From NCBI GenBank assembly GCA_038534195.1, contig JBCAXE010000008.1, forward strand, positions 1 through 64,000: a stretch of DNA of 64,000 nucleotides, in the 5' to 3' direction. Of this stretch, positions 50,590 to 60,120 are shown one piece after another. Within the stretch, counting starts at the first letter, position 1; every line of letters begins with the position of its first letter. A program made the translations under genes and the position numbers. A model generated the notes under the pieces. That model ran no database searches. It was not told where the DNA came from and saw nothing but the letters and a program-made list of their open reading frames with translations. Source of the stretch: JAJFFW01 sp038534195. GTDB taxonomy: Bacteria > Pseudomonadota > Alphaproteobacteria > Caulobacterales > Parvularculaceae.

Positions 50590-53500
50590 CCCGATACGCC
50601 GAGTTGGCGATCACGACGAATTTCTCTTTTTTGCGCGGCGCTTCCCATGCGGAAGAATTGGCTCAACGCGCGAGCGAGATTGGTCTTGCAGCGATAGGCG
50701 TTGCTGACCGCAACACGCTCGCTGGCGTTGTTCGCGCGCATATCGCGGCAAAAGAAAGAGGGCTTCAGCTTCTTGTTGGTGCGCGCCTTACGCCAACAGA
50801 TGGGCCTGACCTGATCTGCTACCCTAAAACACGCGCCGCCTACGGGAATTTATCGACGCTTCTCTCCAAGGGGAAATGCGCCGCGCCCAAGGGCGAATGC
50901 CGTTTCACAATTGATCAGATTGTCGAGCAATCAGAAGACCAACTTTTTATTCTCATGCCGCCCGACACGCTTGATCCGGATTTCGAAGCGGAGGCCGTCG
51001 CGATCACAAACATGCTTGGCGACAAACTCTATCTCGGCGCCAGAGCGGCCTTTCAAGGGCGCAATCGTGAGCGTCTTGCGCAGCTCGCTGCGTTGGGCGC
51101 GCGTTTGGCGCTACCCCTCGTGGCTCACAATGACGTACACTACCACGCACCGGAGCGCAGGCCGCTTCAAGACATCGTCACCTGCATCCGCGAAGGGTGT
51201 TCAATCCACGAAGCGGGGTTTCGCCTTGAAGCCAACGCCGAGCGGCATTTAAAAGCGCCGGAGGAAATGGCGCGTCTCTTCGCCGGATATGAGGGCGCCC
51301 TTGAGCGCACGATAGACATTGCAAACGCCTGCCGTTTCTCGCTGGATGAGCTTTCTTATCAGTACCCCAATGAACCTGTTCCGCTAGGAAAAAAACCTCA
51401 GTATCATCTTGAAGACTTAACCTGGAAAGGCGCCGCCTGGCGTTATCCGGGCGGCGTACCGTCAACGATCGCGGCGACCTTGAGAAAAGAACTCGCGCTT
51501 ATCGATGAACTTCAATATGCGCCCTACTTTCTCACCGTCCACGATATCGTCGCTTGGGCGCGGTCGCAGGAAATCCTGTGCCAGGGACGCGGCTCTGCAG
51601 CTAATTCAGCCGTGTGCTTTTGTCTGGGGATAACAAGCGTCGACCCTAACCAGACGAACCTTCTTTTCGAACGTTTCCTCTCAAGGGAGCGTAAAGAACC
51701 GCCCGATATCGATGTCGATTTTGAACATGAGCGCCGCGAGGAGGTTATTCAGTATGTCTACCGCCGCTATGGTCGCGCGCGTGCGGCTCTGACAGCGACC
51801 GTCATCTCTTACCGGCCGCGCTCAGCCATTCGAGAAGTTTGCAAAGCATTAGGGCTTTCAGAGGATATCGCCGCCGCCATGGCCGGCACCGTATGGGGCA
51901 GTTGGGGCTCTGACATCGATGCGGACCAAATCCGCAAAACCGGGCTCGACCCTGCTAATTCGCTGTTGCGCCGGGCGATCACGTTGACGCGTCAACTAAT
52001 CGGTTTTCCGCGGCATCTTTCGCAACATGTGGGCGGCTTTGTACTGACGCAAGGGCCGTTGACCGCCACAGTTCCCATTGGCAACGCGGCCATGGATGAT
52101 CGCACATTTATTGAGTGGGACAAGGACGATATCGACGCCCTCGGCATTATGAAGGTCGATGTTCTCGCCCTTGGCATGCTCACCTGCATTAGAAAATGTT
52201 TTGATTTCCTACGGCTGCACAAGGGCGTCGATCTCGATCTTGCGACCCTCCCTCCGGAAGATACTGCAACCTACGACATGTTGTGCGACGGCGATAGTTT
52301 GGGCGTCTTTCAGGTGGAAAGCCGCGCACAGATGAACATGCTGCCGCGGCTGCGGCCGAGAAAATTCTATGACCTTGTCATCGAAGTGGCGATTGTCCGT
52401 CCAGGACCGATCCAGGGCGATATGGTTCATCCGTACTTGCGCCGGCGAAAAGGGCTAGAGGAGGTTCAATATCCAAGCCCCGGCCCGGACCATGGCCCTC
52501 CGGACGAACTGGAGCGTATTTTGAAGCGCACGCTTGGCGTTCCTTTGTTTCAGGAACAGGCGATGCAGATCTCGATTGATGCAGCCAAATTCACGCCTGA
52601 CGAGGCGAATGGCTTGCGCCGCGCCATGGCGACCTTTCGCAAAGTGGGCACCATCCAGAACTATGAAGACATGATGGTCAGCCGCATGGTCAAGCGCGGC
52701 TATAATCAGGAATTCGCCCAGCGCTGTTTTGATCAGGTGAAAGGGTTCGGCGAGTACGGATTTCCTGAAAGCCACGCAGCGAGTTTCGCCTTGCTTGTTT
52801 ACGTTTCCAGTTGGTTGAAATGTCACCATCCAGAGGTTTTCTGCGCCGGCCTTCTCAACAGTCAGCCCATGGGCTTTTACGCCCCGGCGCAGATTGTCGG
52901 CGATGCGAGAGCCCACGGCGTTGATGTGCGCCCGCCTGACGTCAACCTGTCTGATTGGGATAATATTCTGGAGCCGGATGGCTGCGGCGGATGGGCCGTT
53001 CGTCTTGGATTTCGCCAGATCGACGGCGTCAGCGAAGAAGAGATGCGGCGCCTGGCGGCGGCGCGCGGGGCGGGATATCGCACGCTGACCGATATCCGCC
53101 GGCGGGCGGGGTTAAGGCGCAAGGCGCTTGAGCAGCTGGCCGCCGCCGACGCGTTCGGCTCGATGGGCCTCGATCGCCGGGCGGCGCTCTGGGCCGTTCG
53201 GGGCGAGGCCAACGCTGCGCCTCTGCCCCTCTTCGCAGCAGCGGAGATCGCCGATGAAGGCGCCGACAGCGCCGTCGCCCTGCCGGCGATGCCGCGTTCT
53301 GAAGAGGTGATCCAGGACTATCAGACAACGCGCCTTTCCCTCAAAGATCACCCCTTGAAATTTCTGCGCCGTCATTATGACCGCATGCGGATCAAAACGA
53401 CGAAGGACGCTTGCGCGGCGGCGGACGGCTCGCGCCTCATGACCGCAGGCGTCGTGCTGATACGCCAGCGGCCGGGGTCGGCGAAGGGGGTCTTCTTCAT

Positions 53501-53933
53501 CACCATTGAAGACGAGACGGGGATCGCCAACCTCGTCGTCTGGCCGAAGATCGGCGCCGTCTATCGCCCCGTCATCATGGGCGCGCGCATCCTGCTCGTG
53601 AAAGGCCGCGTGCAGCACGCCGATAACGTCACCCATATCGTCGCCGACCAGCTGATCGACCGCACGGACGATCTCGACCTTCTGTCGGAGGACGCGCAAC
53701 GGGAAGCGCTAAACGGCGTCCTCGCCCACGCCGACCATGGCCGCGCGCCGCTCCCCGCCTCGGCGGCGCATCAAAGCCGCCTTAACAAGCTTCGCCGCGA
53801 CGACCCGCTCGCCGGCGCCCTATCCCCCGTTGATGAAGTGCGCCGCCCCGTAGCTGACGATCTGCGCGGAAAAAACATCAGAAGACATCCGCGCAATGTG
53901 CGCATCATTCCCAAAAGCAGAGATTTTCACTGA
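50586..53933 (+). CDS. dnaE2: Error-prone DNA polymerase DnaE2 (ImuC)
   Basis: 1115 residues. PHP domain at the N-terminus (YAELAITTNFSFLRGASH), polymerase core with the catalytic carboxylates in PPDIDVDFEHERREEVIQYVY, ESHAASFALLVYVSSWLKCHHPEVFCAGLLNSQPMGFY, and an OB fold near the end (GVVLIRQRPGSAKGVFFITIEDETG). The tail KSRDFH is typical of the DnaE2 type. Last gene of the SOS cassette; does mutagenic lesion bypass. Confidence 0.95.
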   Translation: MTRYAELAITTNFSFLRGASHAEELAQRASEIGLAAIGVADRNTLAGVVRAHIAAKERGLQLLVGARLTPTDGPDLICYPKTRAAYGNLSTLLSKGKCAAPKGECRFTIDQIVEQSEDQLFILMPPDTLDPDFEAEAVAITNMLGDKLYLGARAAFQGRNRERLAQLAALGARLALPLVAHNDVHYHAPERRPLQDIVTCIREGCSIHEAGFRLEANAERHLKAPEEMARLFAGYEGALERTIDIANACRFSLDELSYQYPNEPVPLGKKPQYHLEDLTWKGAAWRYPGGVPSTIAATLRKELALIDELQYAPYFLTVHDIVAWARSQEILCQGRGSAANSAVCFCLGITSVDPNQTNLLFERFLSRERKEPPDIDVDFEHERREEVIQYVYRRYGRARAALTATVISYRPRSAIREVCKALGLSEDIAAAMAGTVWGSWGSDIDADQIRKTGLDPANSLLRRAITLTRQLIGFPRHLSQHVGGFVLTQGPLTATVPIGNAAMDDRTFIEWDKDDIDALGIMKVDVLALGMLTCIRKCFDFLRLHKGVDLDLATLPPEDTATYDMLCDGDSLGVFQVESRAQMNMLPRLRPRKFYDLVIEVAIVRPGPIQGDMVHPYLRRRKGLEEVQYPSPGPDHGPPDELERILKRTLGVPLFQEQAMQISIDAAKFTPDEANGLRRAMATFRKVGTIQNYEDMMVSRMVKRGYNQEFAQRCFDQVKGFGEYGFPESHAASFALLVYVSSWLKCHHPEVFCAGLLNSQPMGFYAPAQIVGDARAHGVDVRPPDVNLSDWDNILEPDGCGGWAVRLGFRQIDGVSEEEMRRLAAARGAGYRTLTDIRRRAGLRRKALEQLAAADAFGSMGLDRRAALWAVRGEANAAPLPLFAAAEIADEGADSAVALPAMPRSEEVIQDYQTTRLSLKDHPLKFLRRHYDRMRIKTTKDACAAADGSRLMTAGVVLIRQRPGSAKGVFFITIEDETGIANLVVWPKIGAVYRPVIMGARILLVKGRVQHADNVTHIVADQLIDRTDDLDLLSEDAQREALNGVLAHADHGRAPLPASAAHQSRLNKLRRDDPLAGALSPVDEVRRPVADDLRGKNIRRHPRNVRIIPKSRDFH

Positions 53934-54020
53934 TCCTGCGCCCGCTAAGACCTTTGCGAAAAGATCAACGTCGTGAAACCATCATGAAGCTGTCGTCCTG
54001 ATTGAATGTCGAAACTCGAC

Positions 54021-54052
54021 TTTTGCGATCCCGATCAGAAGGCGTCGCAAAA
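54021..54052. terminator. Inverted repeat after dnaE2, possible terminator
   Basis: TTTTGCGA and TCGCAAAA form an 8-bp stem around a 16-nt loop, with A and T runs inside the arms so it could work in both directions between the convergent dnaE2 and proC genes. Confidence 0.4.
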
Positions 54053-54108
54053 CACGATACTTCGATGCCTAACCTTACATGAACTTGAGCTTTAAGCGCG
54101 GCATGCAT

Positions 54109-54921
54109 TTATACAGTCATCTCGCGCGCCCTGTTCGCCGCAGCTTCGGCTGCGTCGGCGACCAGACGTCGGAGGGCGCGTTCATTTTCAAACACCGAAA
54201 GCGCCGCTGCGGTTGTGCCGCCGGGGGATGTGACCGCTTCGCGTAAGCGTTGCGCGCTGCGCGGGTCTGCTTCCAAAAGCGCGCCGGCGCCAATGGCGGT
54301 CGCGCGGGCGAGTTTTTGCGCGGCTTCTTCGGGCAACCCTAACGCAGCGCCCGCTGACGCCAACGCTTCAGTCATGAGGAAGAAGTAAGCTGGCCCGCTG
54401 CCGGAAACGGCGGTGACGAAATCAATCGCTTCTTCCGTCTCCACCCAGACGATCTCCCCCGAAACGGCGACGAGACGCTCGATTGCGGCGCGCGCGGGCG
54501 CATCAATCGTCTCTGGCGCATAAAGCCCGCTCGCGCCCTTGCCGATTGACGCCGGCAGGTTCGGCATGGCGCGCATAACCCGCGATGCGCCGCTAAACGC
54601 GCGAGAGACTGACGCGATGCTCTTGCCCGCCATCACGGAAACGATGATCGCGTTTTTCGCCAACGCTGCAAAAGCAGGCAACACCTCCGACGCGATTTGG
54701 GGTTTAACCGCCACAATCAGGATATCGACGCGCGCTGCATCGGGCGACGGATTGACCGCAACGCCGTGCTTTTTCAATTCGGCGGTCAGTGTATCGCCGA
54801 TGGCGGGGTCGAAGACGGCGGACTTTGCGAGATCGAGAACATTCGCCTCAAGCCAGCCGCGAAGAAGGGCGCCGCCCATAGAGCCGACGCCGATCAAGCC
54901 TACGGAAATTTTTTCTGTCAT
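54109..54921 (-). CDS. proC: Pyrroline-5-carboxylate reductase
   Basis: 270 residues. NAD(P) site GLIGVGSMGGALLRGWLEA, then AVKPQ, RAMPNLPA and the family signature around REAVTSPGGTTAAALSVFE. Last step of proline synthesis, cytoplasmic. 11 bp after the YbjN-domain gene and likely co-transcribed with it. Confidence 0.93.
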   Translation of the reverse strand: MTEKISVGLIGVGSMGGALLRGWLEANVLDLAKSAVFDPAIGDTLTAELKKHGVAVNPSPDAARVDILIVAVKPQIASEVLPAFAALAKNAIIVSVMAGKSIASVSRAFSGASRVMRAMPNLPASIGKGASGLYAPETIDAPARAAIERLVAVSGEIVWVETEEAIDFVTAVSGSGPAYFFLMTEALASAGAALGLPEEAAQKLARATAIGAGALLEADPRSAQRLREAVTSPGGTTAAALSVFENERALRRLVADAAEAAANRAREMTV

Positions 54922-54932
54922 GGCGACAGTGT

Positions 54933-55436
54933 TTACGCGTTCCCCGCCGTTTCGAAAAGGGACGCTTCCATCGCCTCTTCCGGAGACTTCCCGCCCCAGA
55001 TCAAATAGTTAAAGGCCGGGAAAAACCGGTCGATCGCCTCGCCGGCGCCGCGGATCAGGCACTGCGCCTGCACATCGTCAAGCGTGCCGTCTTCAGGCAG
55101 AATGATGGCGTTCCGGAAAACAATGTTTTGGTCTTCCGTCCACAGATCGAAATGACCGATCCACAGGCGTTCGTTGACCATCGTGACGAGGCGCGCCGCC
55201 TGCAGCATCAGCGCATCCGGCACTTTCAGATCGAGAGGAGCGCCCATCTGCAGGGTGGAAACCTCCGGACGCCAGGTGAACCAGACACCGGCGTCGCGCC
55301 ATGCACCCGGCACGGCGAGGTGAAGCTCGGCGTCGTCAACGCGCTCGGCTTCCATCTCCAATGCGCCGGCGACCATTTCAACGGCTTCCAGGGGATCGGC
55401 GGCGGGGGTCGGCGCTTCCAGGAGTTCAATCGACAT
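54933..55436 (-). CDS. YbjN-domain protein
   Basis: 167 residues. The T3S-chaperone-like YbjN fold is visible in LVTMVNERLWIGHFDLW and the preceding TLQMGAPLDLKVP and VFRNAIILPEDG. Such proteins are cytoplasmic and have been proposed as chaperones; partner unknown. Alphaproteobacterial genomes often place it before proC, as here, with the ubiK-like gene further upstream on the same strand. Confidence 0.85.
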   Translation of the reverse strand: MSIELLEAPTPAADPLEAVEMVAGALEMEAERVDDAELHLAVPGAWRDAGVWFTWRPEVSTLQMGAPLDLKVPDALMLQAARLVTMVNERLWIGHFDLWTEDQNIVFRNAIILPEDGTLDDVQAQCLIRGAGEAIDRFFPAFNYLIWGGKSPEEAMEASLFETAGNA

Positions 55437-55517
55437 GCAGGAGATCCTTTCGAGGTTTCTGCGATATGTCGATAGCGCGGCGAGTCGGGCGTCCGCCGCA
55501 AGAAGCGTTTTTCCCGC

Positions 55518-55775
55518 TTAAGAGGAAGTTTTCCCGACCGCCTCTTCGAGCGCAGTGATTCGCGCGCTCAGCGCGTCGTTTTCCTCGCGGGCGCGCGCAG
55601 CCATCTCTTTCACGGCCTCAAACTCTTCGCGGGTGACGAAATCCATATCGGCGATCAGGCGCTGTAACTGACCGCGCATCACGGTTTCCGCTTCCCGGCG
55701 CACGCCGTCCGCCGCGCCAGCCGCCTCGGACATGGTTTTGGCGAGGGCGTCAAAAAAGGGGCTTTGGGTCTGCAT
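55518..55775 (-). CDS. ubiK: Ubiquinone biosynthesis accessory factor UbiK (BMFP)
   Basis: 85 residues, the normal length. N-terminal amphipathic helix (FFDALAKTM), then MRGQLQRLIADMDFVTREEFEAVKEMAARAREEND and a coiled-coil end (ALSARITALEEAV), the UbiK/BMFP pattern. It forms trimers and supports the Ubi metabolon. Confidence 0.88.
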   Translation of the reverse strand: MQTQSPFFDALAKTMSEAAGAADGVRREAETVMRGQLQRLIADMDFVTREEFEAVKEMAARAREENDALSARITALEEAVGKTSS

Positions 55776-55897
55776 AAGAATGTCCTTTCGTCTTTAAACT
55801 AGGGGCTGGCGTCTTAAATTTCGACCCAAGCGGACGCGACATAGTGGTGAAATCGGGCTAGAAGGGCGCCAAATCGCGGTTAACGGACCAGAATGTT

Positions 55898-56815
55898 ATG
55901 AGTTTGCCCTACCCCGAGATCGATCCGGTGGCCTTCAGCGTGCCGTTCATCGGCCTGCCGATTCGGTGGTATTCGCTCGCCTATATCGGCGGGCTGGCGG
56001 CCGGCTGGTTCTACCTCACCCGACTCATCAAAAACGCGAGCCTTTGGAACGCGAACGGCGCGCCCCTCGCCAAGCTGCAACTCGACGATATCGTCTTCTG
56101 GGTGGCGGTCGGCGTGATGGCCGGGGGGCGGCTCGGATATGTCTTTTTCTATGAGCCGACCCTTCTGATCGAGCCGTGGCAGCAATTGGGCGCCGCGATG
56201 AATGAGGGTTTCGTTAAAACGCTTATCGGATGGATTCCGATCCCGCCGGCGCTGATGCTCTGGAAGGGCGGCATGTCGTTTCACGGCGGCCTCATCGGCG
56301 TGACGATCGCTGGCTGGCTTTACGCGCGCAATCATAAGCTGGACGCGCTCAGCGTCGGCGACCTCTTCGCCTGCGCCGCGCCCATTGGCTTGTTCTTTGG
56401 ACGGATTGCAAATTTCATCAACGCTGAGCTTTATGGCCGGGTCTGGGACGGACCGTGGGCGATGGCCTTCCCTTATGTAGATCAATTCGGCGCCAGGGCC
56501 TACACCGAGCCGCGCCATCCAAGCCAACTTTATGAGGCGGCGCTGGAGGGTCTTGTCCTCTTTGTCGTCATCAGGATCGCCACTCACAGTTTCGGTCTCT
56601 TAAAGCGTCCGGGCGCAACGATCGGATTGTTTCTCGCCGGCTACGCCGCGTCGCGAATTTTCGTTGAGAATTTCCGCGAACCCGACGCGCATCTGCCGGA
56701 CTTCCCGCTTGGTCTCACCATGGGGATGATGCTGTCGCTGCCGATGTTGGCGCTTGGGCTCTGGATGATCTGGCGCACCCGGACGAAAACGGCGACGAGC
56801 GCCGCCGCCCCCTGA
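55898..56815 (+). CDS. lgt: Prolipoprotein diacylglyceryl transferase
   Basis: 305 residues with about seven helices. Lgt signature GRIANFINAELYGR, HGGLIG (the essential His region), and RHPSQLYEA with the catalytic Arg/His. It lipidates the Cys of lipoboxes, like those of the lipoproteins elsewhere in this window, at the inner membrane. Next gene follows after 4 bp. Confidence 0.95.
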   Translation: MSLPYPEIDPVAFSVPFIGLPIRWYSLAYIGGLAAGWFYLTRLIKNASLWNANGAPLAKLQLDDIVFWVAVGVMAGGRLGYVFFYEPTLLIEPWQQLGAAMNEGFVKTLIGWIPIPPALMLWKGGMSFHGGLIGVTIAGWLYARNHKLDALSVGDLFACAAPIGLFFGRIANFINAELYGRVWDGPWAMAFPYVDQFGARAYTEPRHPSQLYEAALEGLVLFVVIRIATHSFGLLKRPGATIGLFLAGYAASRIFVENFREPDAHLPDFPLGLTMGMMLSLPMLALGLWMIWRTRTKTATSAAAP

Positions 56816-56819
56816 TCCG

Positions 56820-57923
56820 ATGCGCGCCGCTTCAGAGAACGCCGAAAAGACGCCGCTGGAAGAACGCCTGATCACGCTGATTGAGGCGAACGGGCCGATC
56901 ACGGTCGCTGACTATATGGCCGACGCGCTTGGCCATCCCCATGACGGCTATTATGCGTCGCGCGACGCGATCGGCGCTGACGGCGACTTCACGACGGCGC
57001 CGGAGATTAGCCAGATATTCGGCGAACTGATCGGATTATGGCTTGTTCAAACGTGGATCGACATGGGCGAGCCCGCCCGTTTCAACCTCATTGAGCTGGG
57101 GCCGGGGCGCGGCGTCCTGATGGCGGACATTGTCCGCGCAGCGGCGTTGCGGCCTGAATTTTTGAAAGCCGCGCAAATCCTGCTCGTAGAATCGAGCGGA
57201 CGGTTGCGCCATGAACAACAGCGCCGATTGCGCAACATTTCGCCGTTCGTCGATTGGCTCGACGCTCTTGACGATGCGCCGGAAGGCCCGGCGCTCATTA
57301 TTGGGAATGAATTTTTCGACTGCCTGCCGATCCGGCAATTTGAAAAGGTCGAGAACGGCTGGCGCGAACGGTTGATCAGCGTGAGCGACGGCGCGCTCGC
57401 CTTCACCTTGGCGCTGACCCCGCCGCCGCCGGAATTGGAACTCCCGGCGCCCGAGACCGCCGATAAGGGCGACATCTATGAGTTATGCGAAGACCGCGAT
57501 GTGCTCTGCGACCAAATCGCGCGCATTGTGAAAGCCGATAAAGGCCGGGCGCTGATCATCGATTACGGTCGCGTTAAATCTGGCGTCGGCGAAACCCTAC
57601 AGGCCGTACGCGATCACGAATATTGGCCGGTGCTCGCCTCACCCGGCTATGCGGACATCACCGCCCATGTGGATTTCGACGCGCTGGCGCGGCGCGCCAT
57701 TGAGGCCGGCGCCGGGGTTTTCGGGCCCGCGCAACAAGGCGCCTTTCTGGAACGCCTCGGATTGGCGCTGCGCGTGCAGCGTCTCTGCGCCGGGAAAACC
57801 CCTAAAGAACAAGCCGACATCCATGCCGCCGCTCATCGCCTGGCGTCGCCGAGCCAGATGGGGGAGATTTTCAAAGCGCTGTGCATATCCTCGCCTGACC
57901 TCGCGCCGCCGCCGGGCTTCTGA
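56820..57923 (+). CDS. SAM-dependent methyltransferase, MidA/NDUFAF7 family
   Basis: 367 residues. Family motifs: GYYASRDAIGADGDFTTAPEISQIFGELIGLW near the N-terminus, SAM loop LIELGPGRGVLMADI, GNEFFDCLPIRQF, and IIDYG. Members methylate an Arg of complex I subunit in mitochondria. Between lgt (4 bp upstream) and pgeF (14 bp downstream) in a housekeeping operon. Confidence 0.9.
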   Translation: MRAASENAEKTPLEERLITLIEANGPITVADYMADALGHPHDGYYASRDAIGADGDFTTAPEISQIFGELIGLWLVQTWIDMGEPARFNLIELGPGRGVLMADIVRAAALRPEFLKAAQILLVESSGRLRHEQQRRLRNISPFVDWLDALDDAPEGPALIIGNEFFDCLPIRQFEKVENGWRERLISVSDGALAFTLALTPPPPELELPAPETADKGDIYELCEDRDVLCDQIARIVKADKGRALIIDYGRVKSGVGETLQAVRDHEYWPVLASPGYADITAHVDFDALARRAIEAGAGVFGPAQQGAFLERLGLALRVQRLCAGKTPKEQADIHAAAHRLASPSQMGEIFKALCISSPDLAPPPGF

Positions 57924-57937
57924 CAAGGATTGTCGCG

Positions 57938-58732
57938 ATGAAGACGCCCCCTCACCTCAAATCCGACTTGTTAACCGGCGCCGCCCACGGATTTTTCGGC
58001 CGCGAAGGCGGCGTCTCAACTGGCGTTTTCGCCAGCTTAAATGCTGGACCCGGGTCCGACGATACGCCGGAAAACGTCGCCGAGAATCGTGCGCGATGCG
58101 CAGCCGCTATCGGCGCCGAGCCAGCGCGGCTCATCACCCTTTATCAGATACACTCCGCGACGATTGTTGAAGCGGAGGCGCCGTGGCCGGCCATCAATGG
58201 CGCACCGGCGCCGCCAAAAGCCGACGGCGTCGTCACCAACACGCCCGGTCTCGCTATTGGCGTTCTGACGGCTGACTGCATGCCGTATCTGTTCATCGAC
58301 CGGCAAGCAGGCGTGATCGGCGCCGCCCATGCGGGGTGGCGCGGGGCGCTCGCCGGGGTGCTCGAAAACACGATTGAAAAGATGACGGCCCTTGGCGCCG
58401 CGCCGGGCAAGATCAGAGCCGCGCTCGGGCCCTGTTTGCGTAAGGAAAATTTTGAAGTTGGCCTCGATCTCGTTGACGCATTTTGCAAAAAATATCCGGA
58501 GGCTGAACAGTTTATGGCGCCAGGCGCAACAGCTGAAAAGCGGCAATTCGATCTCGCCGCATTCGGCCGGTGGCGCCTCGCCGCCGCCGGGGTTGATAAG
58601 GTTGATGATATGGCGCGCTGCACCCTCGGCGAAGAAGACCGCTACTTCAGCTATCGCGGCTCAAGGCGCGCGCAAGTCCCCGATTATGGGCGCAATTTGT
58701 CCGTCATTATGCTGCCGGAAACGGCCTGTTGA
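57938..58732 (+). CDS. pgeF: Peptidoglycan editing factor PgeF (laccase-domain)
   Basis: 264 residues. Conserved HGFFGREGGVSTG start, TADCMP (Cys/Asp), AAHAGWRGALAG (His) and the closing CTLGEEDRYFSYRGS with another Cys. These residues form the zinc-containing active site of the YfiH family. It removes misincorporated residues from peptidoglycan precursors in E. coli. Third gene of the lgt operon. Confidence 0.9.
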   Translation: MKTPPHLKSDLLTGAAHGFFGREGGVSTGVFASLNAGPGSDDTPENVAENRARCAAAIGAEPARLITLYQIHSATIVEAEAPWPAINGAPAPPKADGVVTNTPGLAIGVLTADCMPYLFIDRQAGVIGAAHAGWRGALAGVLENTIEKMTALGAAPGKIRAALGPCLRKENFEVGLDLVDAFCKKYPEAEQFMAPGATAEKRQFDLAAFGRWRLAAAGVDKVDDMARCTLGEEDRYFSYRGSRRAQVPDYGRNLSVIMLPETAC

Positions 58733-58838
58733 AAAAAGCCTTTCGCGGCGTCTCGCCAAGGGTTGCCATATCGTCAAGAAACCGTCACAAAACGCGCGCA
58801 TATCGCGAGGCAGCTGATAGGTCCATGGAGGGGTCGCC

Positions 58839-59783
58839 ATGAAACTGATCACAGGAAACTCCAACAAGCGCCTGTCAGAAGCGATCGGCCAGCGCCTTTC
58901 CACCAATCTCTGCAAGGCTGACATCCGCACCTTCAAGGACGGGGAAGTCTTTGTCGAGATTGAGGAAAATGTCCGCGGCGAAGATGTATTCGTGATCCAG
59001 TCCACATCGAACCCGGCGAACAACAATCTGATGGAATTGTTGATCACCATCGATGCGCTGACGCGCGCGTCGGCGAGCCGGGTCACGGCGGTGCTGCCCT
59101 ATTTTGGATACGCCCGGCAGGATCGCAAAGCCGGACCGCGCACGCCAATCTCCGCAAAGCTCGTCGCCAACTTGATCACCACAGCGGGCGCGGACCGCGT
59201 TCTAACGGTGGATCTACACGCCGGACAGATTCAAGGGTTCTTCGATATTCCTACCGATAATCTTTATGCGGTGAAGGAATTCGAGAAGAAGATCCGGTCG
59301 ATCTATAATGGCGATCTTGGCGACGTGACGATTGTCTCGCCGGATGTGGGCGGCGTTGTGCGCGCGCGCGGGCTCGCCAAACGTCTAGACGATGCGCCGC
59401 TGGCGATTGTCGACAAACGCCGCGAGGAAGCCGGCAAGTCAGAAGTCATGAACATCATCGGTGACGTCTCCGGGCGTCACTGCCTCCTCTTTGACGACAT
59501 CGTCGATTCCGGCGGCACGTTATTAAACGCAGCGACCGCACTCATGGAAAAAGGGGCGCGCAGCGTTTCCGCTTATACGACCCATGGCGTCCTTTCCGGT
59601 AACGCGGCCGAGCGCATCGGCGCCTCTGCGGACCTAACCCGGCTTGTGATCTCCGATTCGATTGAAGCAACCCCGGACGTGGATGCGTGCGACAAGATCG
59701 AGGCGGTTTCAATCGCGGGTCTTCTCGCCGAAGCCATCCGCCGCATCGCCAACGAAGAGTCGGTCTCAAGTCTGTTCGACTGA
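58839..59783 (+). CDS. prs: Ribose-phosphate pyrophosphokinase
   Basis: 314 residues. ATP loop and flexible loop (LPYFGYARQDRKAGPRTPISAKL), the family signature DLHAGQIQGFFDIPTDNLYA, and PRPP loop LLFDDIVDSGGTLLNAA. It makes PRPP for nucleotides, His and Trp. 11 bp before the DUF427 gene. GGAGGGG precedes the ATG. Confidence 0.96.
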   Translation: MKLITGNSNKRLSEAIGQRLSTNLCKADIRTFKDGEVFVEIEENVRGEDVFVIQSTSNPANNNLMELLITIDALTRASASRVTAVLPYFGYARQDRKAGPRTPISAKLVANLITTAGADRVLTVDLHAGQIQGFFDIPTDNLYAVKEFEKKIRSIYNGDLGDVTIVSPDVGGVVRARGLAKRLDDAPLAIVDKRREEAGKSEVMNIIGDVSGRHCLLFDDIVDSGGTLLNAATALMEKGARSVSAYTTHGVLSGNAAERIGASADLTRLVISDSIEATPDVDACDKIEAVSIAGLLAEAIRRIANEESVSSLFD

Positions 59784-59794
59784 GGAGCGTGTCC

Positions 59795-60079
59795 ATGACG
59801 AAAGCGGTTTGGAACAATATTGTGATCGCGGAGAGCGATGACATCGTTCGCATTGAAGGCAACGCCTATTTTCCGGAAAGCGCCGTCAACAACGACTATC
59901 TCCGCCCTTCCGAGCATACGAGCTTTTGTCCGTGGAAAGGCACGGCGCATTACTACTCGCTGAATGTCGATGGGGCGGAAAACGAAAACGCCGCATGGTA
60001 TTATCCGGAGCCGAAGGAGAAAGCCGCGGCGATCAAAAACCGCGTCGCCTTCTGGAAGGGCGTTGAAGTGACGGCCTAA
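59795..60079 (+). CDS. DUF427 domain protein
   Basis: 94 residues from the ATG preceded by GAGGAG. DUF427 pattern: WNNIVIAESDDIVRIEGNAYFP, SFCPWKGTAHYYSLNVDG, and AWYYPEPKEKAAAIKNRVAFWKGVEV. The tight fold is often compared with tudor or SH3-like barrels; function unknown. Follows prs by 11 bp. Confidence 0.9.
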   Translation: MTKAVWNNIVIAESDDIVRIEGNAYFPESAVNNDYLRPSEHTSFCPWKGTAHYYSLNVDGAENENAAWYYPEPKEKAAAIKNRVAFWKGVEVTA

Positions 60080-60120
60080 AGAGCGCGCCAACCCGTAAAT
60101 CGCAATTTCACCGGCAGCGA